Source: Dyella_A sp049445995 | GTDB taxonomy: Bacteria > Pseudomonadota > Gammaproteobacteria > Xanthomonadales > Rhodanobacteraceae | Assembly: GCF_049445995.1 (NCBI RefSeq) | Contig: NZ_JBMSDZ010000010.1 | Location: forward strand, 66,889 to 130,888 | Direction: 5' to 3' | DNA length: 64,000 nucleotides | Translations under genes and position numbers: made by a program | Shown: positions 1-8,404 of the stretch, one piece after another | Position numbering within the stretch: position 1 is the first letter of the stretch | How the letters are laid out: the number at the start of each line of letters is the position of its first letter | The notes under the pieces: model-generated | Seen by the model: the letters and a program-made list of their open reading frames with translations, nothing else | Told to the model about the DNA's origin: nothing | Databases searched by the model: none

Positions 1-968
1 TGTTGTCGGCGCTGATGGCAGCGATGCACTATGAGCGCGATGAACTCGCCGAAGCGGAAGCCCACCTCCGCTCGGGTCTTTCCCATGTGCGCGAGCAAAG
101 TACCGTCGATCCGTTGATTGCCGCTTACCAGACCGCAGCTCGACTGGCGTTTCACCAAGGGGAAAACGCACGCGGCGATTCGCTGCTTGTCGAAGGCATC
201 GCGCTGGGGGAACGGCGCCATCTGCCGCGGCTGGTAGCCTCGCTGCAGGCGGAGCTTGCGACCGCACATCTGCGCCGCGGCGAAGTCGCGCAGGCTGCGG
301 ATGTCTTGCGCGCGGGCACCCGGCACTGGCGAATGCAGATGGTGCCCGATCATGCCGCCGAGGAGACCAGCCCCTGGGGCTTGGTGCGGGCGCGTATTGA
401 CATCGCCAACCACGAGCCTGAACGTGCTCTGATCATTCTGCACAAGCTTCTGTCACGGGCGCATCGGCTTGGGCATCGACGCAAGGAAGTGGAACTGCTG
501 GTGCTCAAGACGATGGCGCGGGAGCAAATGGGTCGTCAGCGCGAAGCGCTGCGTGCGTTGCGGGACGCGCTGGCCATGGCCGCGCCGGCGGGTTATCTGC
601 GCGTGTTTCTGAACGAGGGGGAGTCGCTTCGCTGGCTGGTCAAGATGCTGCTGGAAACAACAGTCGACGACCACGGCTTGGCGCACGACCATCTGCAGCG
701 ACTCGCTCACGCTTTTAGGATCGAGGCCACCGGCGGCGGCACAGATGCGGCAGCTGATCCGACGGACGTGCTGGAGCCGTTGACAGCCAAGGAAACGCAG
801 GTGCTGCGTCTGGTCGCTACCGGACGCAGCAATGAGGAAGTGGCCGAATCGATGTTCGTGTCTCAAGGGACGGTGAAATGGCATTTGCATAATGTCTATG
901 CAAAACTTCAAGTGCGCAATCGCACGGCGGCACTTTCGCGCGCGCGAGGCTTGCGGCTGCTCGACTGA
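1..968 (+). CDS. LuxR/MalT-type transcriptional regulator, C-terminal part (AlkS-like)
   Basis: The frame is open at the left window edge, so only the last 321 residues are visible. The body is an alpha-helical, TPR-like repeat region, as in MalT-family regulators. The last ~65 residues are a LuxR-type helix-turn-helix, beginning near EPLTAKETQVLRLVATG and running through SNEEVAESMFVSQGTVKWHL to the C terminus. In Pseudomonas, alkBFGHJKL is activated by AlkS, a large MalT-type LuxR protein with the same C-terminal layout. Lying directly upstream of and co-oriented with alkB, this protein is most simply the hydrocarbon-responsive activator of the operon. The N-terminal ATPase part that would confirm the AlkS type is outside the window, so the inducer is unknown. 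Confidence 0.8.
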   Translation, partial: LSALMAAMHYERDELAEAEAHLRSGLSHVREQSTVDPLIAAYQTAARLAFHQGENARGDSLLVEGIALGERRHLPRLVASLQAELATAHLRRGEVAQAADVLRAGTRHWRMQMVPDHAAEETSPWGLVRARIDIANHEPERALIILHKLLSRAHRLGHRRKEVELLVLKTMAREQMGRQREALRALRDALAMAAPAGYLRVFLNEGESLRWLVKMLLETTVDDHGLAHDHLQRLAHAFRIEATGGGTDAAADPTDVLEPLTAKETQVLRLVATGRSNEEVAESMFVSQGTVKWHLHNVYAKLQVRNRTAALSRARGLRLLD

Positions 969-1163
969 CGAAATACCGCCCTCTGTGCAAGGCAGCCCGG
1001 CGCTCGCCGTGGATGCGGTTCGTCGTCAGGTCACGGGACACCACCCAAAAGCCTGACACGACATGACCTGGCCAGAAGCCGCTCCGGTCACCGCAACCCG
1101 TTCACTTCATCGAGTGCGCGCACGGCGCTTCCAGGAATCCCGGGCTCAAGCTACAGAGCTTGG

Positions 1164-1208
1164 GTGCCTCGCACATGGAAGTGCGAAAACCTATCTTTTG
1201 GTAGGCAC
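1164..1208. promoter_or_regulatory. nested dyads upstream of alkB (putative activator site)
   Basis: The 296-bp gap before alkB holds three inverted repeats packed together: GTGCCT (1164-1169) with AGGCAC (1203-1208); a perfect 6-bp stem TCGCAC-ATGGAA-GTGCGA (1169-1186); and CCTATC-TTTT-GGTAGG (1190-1205, one G-T pair). The cluster sits 57-101 bp before the alkB start, a sensible place for an AlkS/MalT-like activator. No convincing sigma-70 -35/-10 pair was recognised. The rest of the gap (969-1163) shows nothing else. Assignment to the upstream LuxR protein is inference. Confidence 0.4.
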
Positions 1209-1264
1209 ATCTCCTGCGCGATACCTGATCTGATCAAAGGCATCCCAAGCGGTAGGAGGAAGTG

Positions 1265-2461
1265 ATGAATGTGAATACTCCTTTAGACGGTACCTTGCAG
1301 GAGCACAACATCGGTCGAATCGTCAGTTATCACGACAAGAAACGCTATCTGTGGCTGTTGTCGATAGGTTGGTCACTTTTTCCATTGGTCGGTATTTATC
1401 TTGCCGACAGAACCGGAATGGCGGTGTTCAATTGGCTGACGCTGATTCTATGGTATGTCATCGTCCCGGCATTGGACCTGATGTTTGGAAATGACACCAG
1501 CAATCCACCGGAGGATGCGGTTCCGGCTCTCGAAGAGGATCGTTATTACCGATGGCTCGTCTATCTCATGGTGCCATGGCATTACATCACCTTCCTGGTC
1601 GGTGCGTGGTATGTTGGCACTCATGACTTGAGCTGGGTCAGCATGCTCGGGCTCGCCCTCTCGGTGGGCATCATCAATGGCCTGGCCATTAACACCGGCC
1701 ACGAGCTGGGACACAAGAAACCCGCGATAGAACGCCGACTGGCCAAGATCGTGCTTGCTGTGGTGGGTTATGGACATTTCTACATCGAACATAACAAGGG
1801 CCACCACAAGCATGTAGCAACGCCGGAAGATCCGGCCAGTGCGCGCTTCGGCGAAAGCATCTATCAATTCGTGCTGCGCGAAATCCCCGGCGCTTGGCGG
1901 CGGGCTTGGGTGACGGAGCGGGAGCGCCTCGCCCTTCAAGGAAGGGGACCTTGGACATGGGAAAACGAAGTGTTGCAGCCACTGCTCATCACCATACCGA
2001 TGTACGCGGCGCTCATCATTCTTTTCGGCGCCGCGATCATTCCCTATCTGCTCATGCAAGCCGTGTTCGGCTGGTGGCAGCTGACCAGTGCCAACTACAT
2101 CGAGCACTATGGCCTGCTGCGTCAGAAGCTGCCCGATGGCCGCTATGAGCGCTGCCAGCCATGGCACTCATGGAACAGCAACCACATCATGTCCAATCTG
2201 ATCCTGTTCCATTTGCAGCGTCACTCCGATCATCACGCGTATCCAACCCGTCGCTACCAGGCACTGCGCGACTTCCCACAGCTTCCCAGCCTCCCCAGCG
2301 GCTATCCGGCAATGTTTGCCATTGCCTTGGTGCCACCTCTGTGGCGGGCATTGATGGATCGGCGTGTATTGGCGCTCTATGGCAACGACATCAGCAAGGT
2401 CAATCTCACGCTTCGTCCCCGAAAGCGCTCCCGCATCCTGCACAAGCTCTCCGCCAAGTGA
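1265..2461 (+). CDS. alkB: alkane 1-monooxygenase
   Basis: Integral-membrane non-haem di-iron hydroxylase that oxidises the terminal methyl of alkanes using electrons from rubredoxin. All diagnostic motifs are present: HELGHK (146-151), EHNKGHH (175-181) followed by VATPEDPASAR, NYIEHYG (277-283) and LQRHSDHHAYPTRRYQ (from 317). Hydrophobic segments in the first half match the usual six-helix topology, and 398 residues is typical. The sequence resembles the Pseudomonas putida GPo1 enzyme closely. Trp63 (in ILWYVIVP) aligns with GPo1 Trp55, the residue known to limit chain length. The start is ATG 1265, 5 nt after AGGAGG (1254-1259); a GTG at 1262 is in frame but too close to the Shine-Dalgarno. 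It is the first gene of an alkB-rubredoxin-alkT-alkH-alkJ operon. Confidence 0.97.
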   Translation: MNVNTPLDGTLQEHNIGRIVSYHDKKRYLWLLSIGWSLFPLVGIYLADRTGMAVFNWLTLILWYVIVPALDLMFGNDTSNPPEDAVPALEEDRYYRWLVYLMVPWHYITFLVGAWYVGTHDLSWVSMLGLALSVGIINGLAINTGHELGHKKPAIERRLAKIVLAVVGYGHFYIEHNKGHHKHVATPEDPASARFGESIYQFVLREIPGAWRRAWVTERERLALQGRGPWTWENEVLQPLLITIPMYAALIILFGAAIIPYLLMQAVFGWWQLTSANYIEHYGLLRQKLPDGRYERCQPWHSWNSNHIMSNLILFHLQRHSDHHAYPTRRYQALRDFPQLPSLPSGYPAMFAIALVPPLWRALMDRRVLALYGNDISKVNLTLRPRKRSRILHKLSAK

Positions 2462-2550
2462 GGAAAGCAGGGTTACATGAGACCGGCCAACCGAGGCATC
2501 TCGGCTGACCGCTGGTTGACACACCTATGAGCGATGGGAGGCGATGTATC

Positions 2551-2736
2551 ATGAGCCGTTATCAATGCCCCAGTTGCGGCTACGTCTATGACGAACGGAT
2601 CGGCGATCCGCACGAAGGACTGGCGCCCGGTACCCCATGGAGCCAGGTTCCCGAAAACTGGGCATGCCCGGATTGCGCGGTCGAAGACAAGGTGAATTTC
2701 ATCGCCGTGCGGGAAAACGAGCCGTTGTCGTTCTAA
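2551..2736 (+). CDS. alkG: rubredoxin, AlkG1-type
   Basis: A 61-residue rubredoxin with iron ligands C6, C9, C39 and C42 (CPSCGY and CPDCA). The C-terminal CPDCAVEDK segment matches the first rubredoxin domain of GPo1 AlkG (CPDCAVRDK), the type reported not to support electron transfer to AlkB by itself. The start is ATG 2551, preceded by GGGAGG (2536-2541); the upstream in-frame ATG at 2527 would add eight residues without a Shine-Dalgarno. It lies 89 nt after alkB and 64 nt before the second rubredoxin gene. It probably sits in the cytoplasm next to membrane-bound AlkB. The function of AlkG1-type proteins is unsettled. Confidence 0.92.
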   Translation: MSRYQCPSCGYVYDERIGDPHEGLAPGTPWSQVPENWACPDCAVEDKVNFIAVRENEPLSF

Positions 2737-2800
2737 TGGTTTCTCTCCAGCAAGCTCGTAGGCGCGCAACAATTTGCCGGCGCACCGCTCAAGGAAGTCC

Positions 2801-2983
2801 ATGAATCGCTGCTTGGTAAAATGGCGTTGCGTTGTGTGTGGGTTTGAATACGATGAAGAAAAAGGCATGCCTGAAGAGGGCATCGCTCCCGGCAAGGCTT
2901 GGGAAGACATTCCCGATGATTGGATTTGTCCGGACTGCGGTGCACCGAAATCCGATTTTGAAATGATTCAGGCAGGGATTTGA
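2801..2983 (+). CDS. alkG: rubredoxin, AlkG2-type (electron donor to AlkB)
   Basis: A 60-residue rubredoxin with ligands C10, C13, C43 and C46 (CVVCGF and CPDCGAPK). The WEDIPDDWICPDCGAPKSDF segment matches the second, electron-transferring domain of GPo1 AlkG. In GPo1 the two domains are fused by a linker; here they are two genes in the same order. The start is ATG 2801, preceded by AAGGAAG (2791-2797); an upstream in-frame TTG at 2774 lacks a ribosome-binding site. The stop is 3 nt before the rubredoxin reductase start, so the redox partner pair is translationally close. Confidence 0.94.
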   Translation: MNRCLVKWRCVVCGFEYDEEKGMPEEGIAPGKAWEDIPDDWICPDCGAPKSDFEMIQAGI

Positions 2984-2986
2984 TCC

Positions 2987-4147
2987 ATGCAACCCTTGAC
3001 CATCATTGGCACGGGTCTGGCCGGATATGGCGTGACACGCGAACTGCGCAAACTCGATCCGGATCTGCCCATCCGCCTGATCACTGCCGAACCGGGGGCT
3101 TCCTATTACAAGCCCAATCTTTCCAAATCGTTTGGTGCCGGTCAGTCTGCTGTCGATTTGACCTTGGCTTCAGCGGAGAAAATGGCTGCCCAGCTGAACG
3201 TGGAGATTCTTACTGAAACCCGCGTGTCGGTTATCCGGCCGCAGCAGTGTGCGCTAACACTCGATAATCGCGAGCTCGCCTACAGTCGTTTGGTGCTGGC
3301 CTGCGGAGCCGATGCGGTGATTCCGCGTATCGACGGCGCCAGCGCACTTTCCGTGGTCCACAGCCTGGAGGACTACACGCGTGTCCGCGAGGCATTGCTG
3401 GAGCAGCGCGAGGTCGTTGTGATCGGCGCGGGACTGATTGGCTGCGAATTCGCCAACGACCTGGCCGCCGCGGGCTACTCGGTCACGGTGGTGGACGTGG
3501 AGGCGTGGCCGTTGGCACGTCTGGCGCCACGCGCTGTCGGCAAAGCGCTTATGGCGGCATTGTCCGCCTTGAATGTGAGATGGGCGCTGGAATCAGGGGT
3601 GGTTGCCGTGGAAAGCCTGGGCGACCGGCATCGGGTCCACCTTGTGGATGGGACAATCCTGCCTGCTGGATTGGTGCTGTGCGCCATTGGTCAGCGCCCG
3701 CGCACCGCGCTCGCTGCCGCTGCCGGGCTGGCTGTCGGTGCCGGCATTCAGGTAGACAGCTACCTTGGCACCAGCGATTCGCGCATCTACGCGTTAGGCG
3801 ATTGCGCCGAGATCGATGGCCAGGTGCACCCGTTCGTTGTGCCCATCGCCCATTCGGCCAAGGCCTTGGCGCGGACGCTGGCTGGAACATCTACGGCGGT
3901 GGCCTTTCCGGCGATGCCCATTGTGCTGAAGACACCCGCCTGCCCGGTCGTGTTGCTGCCTCCGGCGGTCGCGGGTGTTGTCGGCCACTGGTCGGTTACG
4001 GGCGAAGGGATCGATCTGGTGGCTCGCTACCATGACGAACACGGGCGGCTGCTGGCCTTTGCGCTGACGGGGCACGCCGTGGCGAACCGGGTTGCGTTGG
4101 TACAGGAATGGAATGCCGCGCGCGAACGCGTGGGGGTACCTTCATGA
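2987..4147 (+). CDS. alkT: rubredoxin-NAD(+) reductase
   Basis: FAD-dependent pyridine nucleotide-disulfide family oxidoreductase that passes electrons from NAD(P)H to rubredoxin for AlkB. It is 386 residues, as expected. The N-terminal FAD motif GTGLAGYG covers residues 8-15. A central NAD-binding motif reads VVVIGAGLIGCEFAND, and the second FAD contact is IYALGDCAEIDG. There are no redox-active cysteine pairs, which fits a rubredoxin or ferredoxin reductase rather than a disulfide reductase. The gene starts 3 nt after the AlkG2-type rubredoxin, inside the alk operon. In GPo1 alkT is in a separate alkST locus; here it is embedded in the structural operon. Confidence 0.93.
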   Translation: MQPLTIIGTGLAGYGVTRELRKLDPDLPIRLITAEPGASYYKPNLSKSFGAGQSAVDLTLASAEKMAAQLNVEILTETRVSVIRPQQCALTLDNRELAYSRLVLACGADAVIPRIDGASALSVVHSLEDYTRVREALLEQREVVVIGAGLIGCEFANDLAAAGYSVTVVDVEAWPLARLAPRAVGKALMAALSALNVRWALESGVVAVESLGDRHRVHLVDGTILPAGLVLCAIGQRPRTALAAAAGLAVGAGIQVDSYLGTSDSRIYALGDCAEIDGQVHPFVVPIAHSAKALARTLAGTSTAVAFPAMPIVLKTPACPVVLLPPAVAGVVGHWSVTGEGIDLVARYHDEHGRLLAFALTGHAVANRVALVQEWNAARERVGVPS

Positions 4148-4420
4148 CGACACTCTCTGCGAGTTCATCTCAGGGCTGCGCATCAACTGTCCAGCGAAAT
4201 CACCCACGAGGTCTCGGAGCGACCCTTCTGGGCAGAGTTCAGTCGCCCCGGCTACCCGATAACCGTCCAGGCAGCGCATGCGGGCAGTCCTATGGGACAA
4301 ATCGACCCGCGTGGAATCTCGTCGCATCCGACGAGGCTAGCCGCGGTGCATGGGAGGATAATGAAGCCAGTGCGGCGATCCGGCCGCCCCGCCCATCATC
4401 CAACGGACCCGGACTCAGCG
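4148..4420 (+). other. gap between alkT and the thioesterase gene, no gene recognised
   Basis: The 273 bp hold no recognisable coding sequence. The alkT frame stays open after its stop codon all the way into the thioesterase, but the translation resembles no family I know. Near the end is GGGAGGA (4352-4358) with an in-frame ATG at 4361, a possible alternative start for the thioesterase. Confidence 0.4.
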
Positions 4421-4843
4421 ATGACAAACGCCGTCTCCAGACACGCATTGCAACAATTCCTGACGGCGGAATTTCCCCAGATCGACATGACCGTGGAAAC
4501 CGTGGAGGACGACGCGGTCTTGATCCGTCAGGCCATCGATCATCAGCACCTGCGTCCGGGGCGGACGGTGTCCGGCCCCACGATGATGGCGGTTGCGGAT
4601 TGCGCGGCCTATGTCGCCCTGCTGGCACGCATAGGCATCGTGCCATTGGCGGTCACCACCAGCCTCAACATCCATTTCCTGAACAAACCCAGCCCGGACC
4701 GGGCGATATGCGCGAAAGCCACTCTGCTGAAACTCGGCCAGCGCCTGGCGGTATCCGAGGTCGCCATCCATTCCGAAGGAACCCCCGGGCTGGTGGCCCA
4801 CGCGGTGGTCACTTATGCCATTCCCGCACAACGACGGCGGTGA
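4421..4843 (+). CDS. PaaI-family hotdog thioesterase
   Basis: A 140-residue single hotdog domain. The central segment HLRPGRTVSGPTMMAVADCAAYVALLAR is the PaaI/YdiI-type helix region with its active-site acidic residue (D in VADCA), followed by the strand region TTSLNIHFLNKPSPDRAI. Such enzymes hydrolyse acyl-CoA thioesters. Set between alkT and alkH, it may release free acid or CoA when acyl-CoA accumulates, or act on branched acyl-CoAs that stall. The start is uncertain: ATG 4421 gives the usual family length but a weak ribosome site, whereas ATG 4361 follows GGGAGGA at a short spacing and would add 20 residues. The substrate is not predictable. Confidence 0.75.
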   Translation: MTNAVSRHALQQFLTAEFPQIDMTVETVEDDAVLIRQAIDHQHLRPGRTVSGPTMMAVADCAAYVALLARIGIVPLAVTTSLNIHFLNKPSPDRAICAKATLLKLGQRLAVSEVAIHSEGTPGLVAHAVVTYAIPAQRRR

Positions 4844-4955
4844 ATCTGCGCATGGACCAGCGCAACGGGCGCTCGACACCGGATAGGCACAGCCCGGTGC
4901 TGGCGCAGGCCGCCCGGCAAGCGGCACGAACGGGCTTATCACTTGGAGAAGCATC

Positions 4956-6404
4956 ATGCTGATCGACGCTGCAACGCTCGTTACCCTGGAACAGCCGGCG
5001 CACGAACCCGAGCGCGAGGTGTTCCAACGCCAACGACGTTTCGCGCCCCGCCTGCGCCAGACCAGCGCAAGCGAGCGCCTGGCCAAGCTGGACAAGCTCA
5101 AGAAGGTGCTGGAAGCCCGGCGCGGGGATATCCAGAAAGCGGCGGCGGCGGATTTCGGCAAGCCCACCGCCGAAGTGGAACTCAGCGAGATCTTTCCGGT
5201 GCTGCATGAGATCAACCACGCCAGGCGGCAGCTCAAGCGGTGGATGAAGCCGGTTACCGTGCGCCCAACTCTGGCGATGCTGGGCACGCAGGCCCAGGTG
5301 CACTACGAACCCAAGGGCGTCTGCCTGATCATCTCGCCCTGGAACTACCCCTTCAACCTGAGCTTCGGGCCGCTGGTGTCCGCCATCGCCGCCGGCAACA
5401 CCGCGATCATCAAGCCGTCGGAAATGACCCCGCATTGCTCGCGGCTGATCGGCGCGATGATCGCCGAGATATATCCACCCGAGGAGGTGGCGGTATTCGA
5501 AGGCAAGGCCGACGTCGCCGAGCGGCTGCTGGCCCTGCCCTTCGACCATGTGTTCTTCACCGGCAGCCCGGCGGTTGGCCGGATCGTGATGGGTGCCGCA
5601 GCCAGGCATCTGGCCTCGGTCACGCTGGAGCTCGGCGGCAAGTCGCCGACGCTGGTCGACGAGACGGCCGACCTGGACAGGGCCGCGCGCAACATCGTCT
5701 GGGGCAAGTTCACCAACAATGGCCAGACCTGCATCGCCCCGGATCATGTGTATGTACACGCGAGCGTGTGCGATCGTTTCGTGGACAAGGTTCGGCAGTA
5801 CATCGCGCAAATGTATGGCGACACCCCGGAGGCGCAACGCAACAATCCCGACTATTGCCGCATCGTCAACGATCGGCACTTCCAGCGCCTCACGGCGCTG
5901 CTTGACGACGCCGTCGGGCACGGTGCCCGGGTCGTGACCGGCGGCATGACGGAGGCCACAACCCGATTCATCGCGCCGACCGTGCTGGTCGATGTGCCGC
6001 ACCAAGCGCAGATCATGCAGGAGGAAATCTTCGGCCCGCTGCTTCCCGTGCTGTCCTACACCGATCTTGAGCAGATGCTGGCGGACATCAATGCGCGGCC
6101 CAAGCCGCTGGCGCTGTATGTGTTCAGCAAGAACAAGGCGCGGATCGCGCAGGTGGAAACCAGGGTTTCGGCCGGCGGCAGCTGCGTCAATCAGTGCGTG
6201 GTGCATTTCCTGCACGGCAACCTGCCGTTCGGCGGGGTCAACAACAGCGGGATCGGCAGTGCGCACGGTCTGTACGGTTTCAAGGCCTTTTCGCACGAGC
6301 GCGCGGTGTTGGTGGATCGCTTCAGCATCACCCACATGCTGTTTCCACCGTACACCAAATTGGTGAAAAAGCTGATTGCCCTCACCTCACGCTATTTCGC
6401 CTGA
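4956..6404 (+). CDS. alkH: aldehyde dehydrogenase, AlkH-like
   Basis: NAD(P)-dependent aldehyde dehydrogenase of 482 residues that converts the aldehyde made by alcohol dehydrogenase into the carboxylic acid. Key residues are visible: PWNYPFNLS (cofactor-side Asn), E225 in TLELGGKSP and catalytic C259 in NNGQTCIAPDHV. The C-terminal part has the PFGGVNNSGIGSAHG segment. The length and the hydrophobic tail after residue 455 (HMLFPPYTKLVKKLIAL) match class 3-like, membrane-associated fatty aldehyde dehydrogenases including AlkH. The start ATG is 5 nt after GGAGAA (4945-4950). It is followed 38 nt later by alkJ. Confidence 0.93.
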   Translation: MLIDAATLVTLEQPAHEPEREVFQRQRRFAPRLRQTSASERLAKLDKLKKVLEARRGDIQKAAAADFGKPTAEVELSEIFPVLHEINHARRQLKRWMKPVTVRPTLAMLGTQAQVHYEPKGVCLIISPWNYPFNLSFGPLVSAIAAGNTAIIKPSEMTPHCSRLIGAMIAEIYPPEEVAVFEGKADVAERLLALPFDHVFFTGSPAVGRIVMGAAARHLASVTLELGGKSPTLVDETADLDRAARNIVWGKFTNNGQTCIAPDHVYVHASVCDRFVDKVRQYIAQMYGDTPEAQRNNPDYCRIVNDRHFQRLTALLDDAVGHGARVVTGGMTEATTRFIAPTVLVDVPHQAQIMQEEIFGPLLPVLSYTDLEQMLADINARPKPLALYVFSKNKARIAQVETRVSAGGSCVNQCVVHFLHGNLPFGGVNNSGIGSAHGLYGFKAFSHERAVLVDRFSITHMLFPPYTKLVKKLIALTSRYFA

Positions 6405-6442
6405 AAGCCGGGGCGTGTTCGACCATTGAAGGAGACAGTCTC

Positions 6443-8086
6443 ATGCACGACTACATCATCGTGGGCGCCGGCTCTGCCGGCTGTGTGCTGGCCAACCGCC
6501 TTTCCGCGGATCCGGCCGTGAAGGTTCTGCTGCTCGAGGCGGGCCCGCCGGACACCAGTCGAGCGATCCATATTCCGGCGGGCGTCGCCGCGGTGATGCC
6601 CGGCTACCTGTATCGATCGCTCAACTGGGCCTTCAAGACCGAACCTCAGTCCGGCCTGAACCAGCGGCGGGGTTACCAGCCGCGCGGCCGCACCCTGGGC
6701 GGGTCCAGTTCGATCAACGCCATGATCTACATCCGAGGGCAGCGCAGTGATTACGACCACTGGGCGGCGCTGGGCAATCCAGGGTGGTCGTACCAGGACG
6801 TGCTGCCCCACTTCAAGCGCACGGAGAACAATGAGCGCGGCGCAGACGTCTACCATGGCGTCGGCGGCGAACTCAATGTCGCCGACCTGCGCTCGCCGAT
6901 GGCCATCGACGAGGCCTTCATCCAGGCCGCGGAGCAACAAGGCCTTCGCCGCAACGCCGATTTCAACGGCGTCGAGCAGGAAGGCGTGGGCTTGTACCAG
7001 GTCACCCAGAAAGACGGCGAGCGCTGGAGCGCTGCCAAGGGCTTTCTCACCCCGGTCCTCAAGCGGCCCAACCTCACCGTGCTCACCGGGGCCCACACCA
7101 CCCGGCTGCTGCTGCAGGGCAAGCGCGCGGTAGGCGTCGCCTATCGCAGAAACGGCAGGATCGAGGAGGCCAGGGCCAAAACCGAGGTGATCCTGAGCGC
7201 CGGCAGCTTCCAGTCGCCGCAACTGCTGATGCTCTCGGGCATAGGGCCGCGCGACGAACTGGAGAAGCACGGCATCGGCGTCGTCCACGAACTACCGGGC
7301 GTGGGCCAAAATCTGCAGGATCACCTAGACTACGTCAGCTGCTATACCTCGTCCTCAACCGACCTGTTCGGCTACTCCCTGGCTGGCGGCTTCAAACTGC
7401 TCGGCGCGCTGGGCGAGTACCGCAAGCAGCGCTCCGGCATGCTCACCACCAATTTCGCCGAGGTCGGCGCTTTTATGAAAAGCGATCCGAACTTGGAGGC
7501 ACCCGACCTGCAATTGCATTTCGTGGTCGGCATCGTCGATGACCACAGCCGCCGGTTCCACTGGGGCCATGGTTACAGCTGCCACGTCTGCGTGCTGCAT
7601 CCCAAGAGCCGCGGCCAGGTCGGCCTGCATAGCGCCGATCCCTTCGCTGCGCCACGCATCGATCCGAATTTCCTGGGCGAGGACGAGGATGTGCAACGGC
7701 TGCTGCGCGGCGCCCGGCTCATGAACCGGATCATGGAGGCACCGGCGCTGGCGCCCTTCCGCGGGCGCGAGATCTATGGCGGTGCGAGCATGAGCGACGC
7801 GCAGCTGGTGCAGCTCATCCGCCAACGGGCGGACACCATCTATCACCCGGTGGGCACCTGCAAGATGGGTAGCGACGCGATGGCGGTGGTCGATGTCCAA
7901 CTGCGCGTGCACGGCATGGAAGGGCTGCGCGTGGTTGACGGATCCGTCATGCCTACGCTCGTTGGCGGCAACACCAACGCGCCCATCATCATGATGGCCG
8001 ACAAGATCTCGGAAAACATCCTGGCGGACAGGCTGCCATCGGCATCGGCCGTGCAGACGGCCATGCCGGCGACCGTGCTGGCCTGA
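6443..8086 (+). CDS. alkJ: GMC-family alcohol dehydrogenase, AlkJ-like
   Basis: FAD-dependent, membrane-associated alcohol dehydrogenase of 547 residues that oxidises the alkanol produced by AlkB and probably feeds electrons to quinone. The N terminus has the FAD motif GAGSAG (8-13). Both GMC signatures are present (GRTLGGSSSINAMIYIRG and SAGSFQSPQLLMLSGIGP), as are the C-terminal catalytic His468 in YHPVGTCKMG and the Asn in GGNTNAPIIMMADK. The start ATG follows AAGGAGA (6429-6435) by 7 nt; the frame is open further upstream but that is only the shadow of alkH. It is the last gene of the alk operon and converges with the thiolase gene. Confidence 0.93.
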   Translation: MHDYIIVGAGSAGCVLANRLSADPAVKVLLLEAGPPDTSRAIHIPAGVAAVMPGYLYRSLNWAFKTEPQSGLNQRRGYQPRGRTLGGSSSINAMIYIRGQRSDYDHWAALGNPGWSYQDVLPHFKRTENNERGADVYHGVGGELNVADLRSPMAIDEAFIQAAEQQGLRRNADFNGVEQEGVGLYQVTQKDGERWSAAKGFLTPVLKRPNLTVLTGAHTTRLLLQGKRAVGVAYRRNGRIEEARAKTEVILSAGSFQSPQLLMLSGIGPRDELEKHGIGVVHELPGVGQNLQDHLDYVSCYTSSSTDLFGYSLAGGFKLLGALGEYRKQRSGMLTTNFAEVGAFMKSDPNLEAPDLQLHFVVGIVDDHSRRFHWGHGYSCHVCVLHPKSRGQVGLHSADPFAAPRIDPNFLGEDEDVQRLLRGARLMNRIMEAPALAPFRGREIYGGASMSDAQLVQLIRQRADTIYHPVGTCKMGSDAMAVVDVQLRVHGMEGLRVVDGSVMPTLVGGNTNAPIIMMADKISENILADRLPSASAVQTAMPATVLA

Positions 8087-8404
8087 GCGCCGGCAGATTG
8101 CCGACGCCTAGTCCACTCTGGCGGGATGGAGCTGGTGCGCGTCATGCGCAAGCCGGCGCACACGGGTTACGTGCCGCGCCAGTTCCGCCACCGCGTTAGA
8201 TTGAATCGCATCGGCCGCGGAAGCAGTCCGCAAGCACGCGGTTCGGTCCAGATCCGTTGCGACATCACCTCCCTTGTGCGGGGTGGTTTGCGTTCAGGAC
8301 GGGAGGCCACGCCCGCGCCCCGGCTGCACGAGCCGGCCAGACAGCGGCGCAGGGTCGCCTCGCAGCAAGCCCATGGCCGGGCCGCCCGCTGCAAGTCCGC
8401 CGGC
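8087..8404. other. 318-bp convergent gap with two hairpins
   Basis: This gap lies between convergent alkJ and the thiolase. Directly after the alkJ stop is a 9-bp stem with one mismatch (8087-8095 with 8099-8107, loop GAT). Further on is a perfect CCGGCT-GCACG-AGCCGG hairpin (8320-8336). Neither has a T-run, so they are weak terminator candidates. No coding sequence was recognised. Confidence 0.35.

Noticed and set aside
4809..6335. Minus-strand 508-codon open frame over alkH
   Set aside because: It is antisense to an aldehyde dehydrogenase with complete active site.
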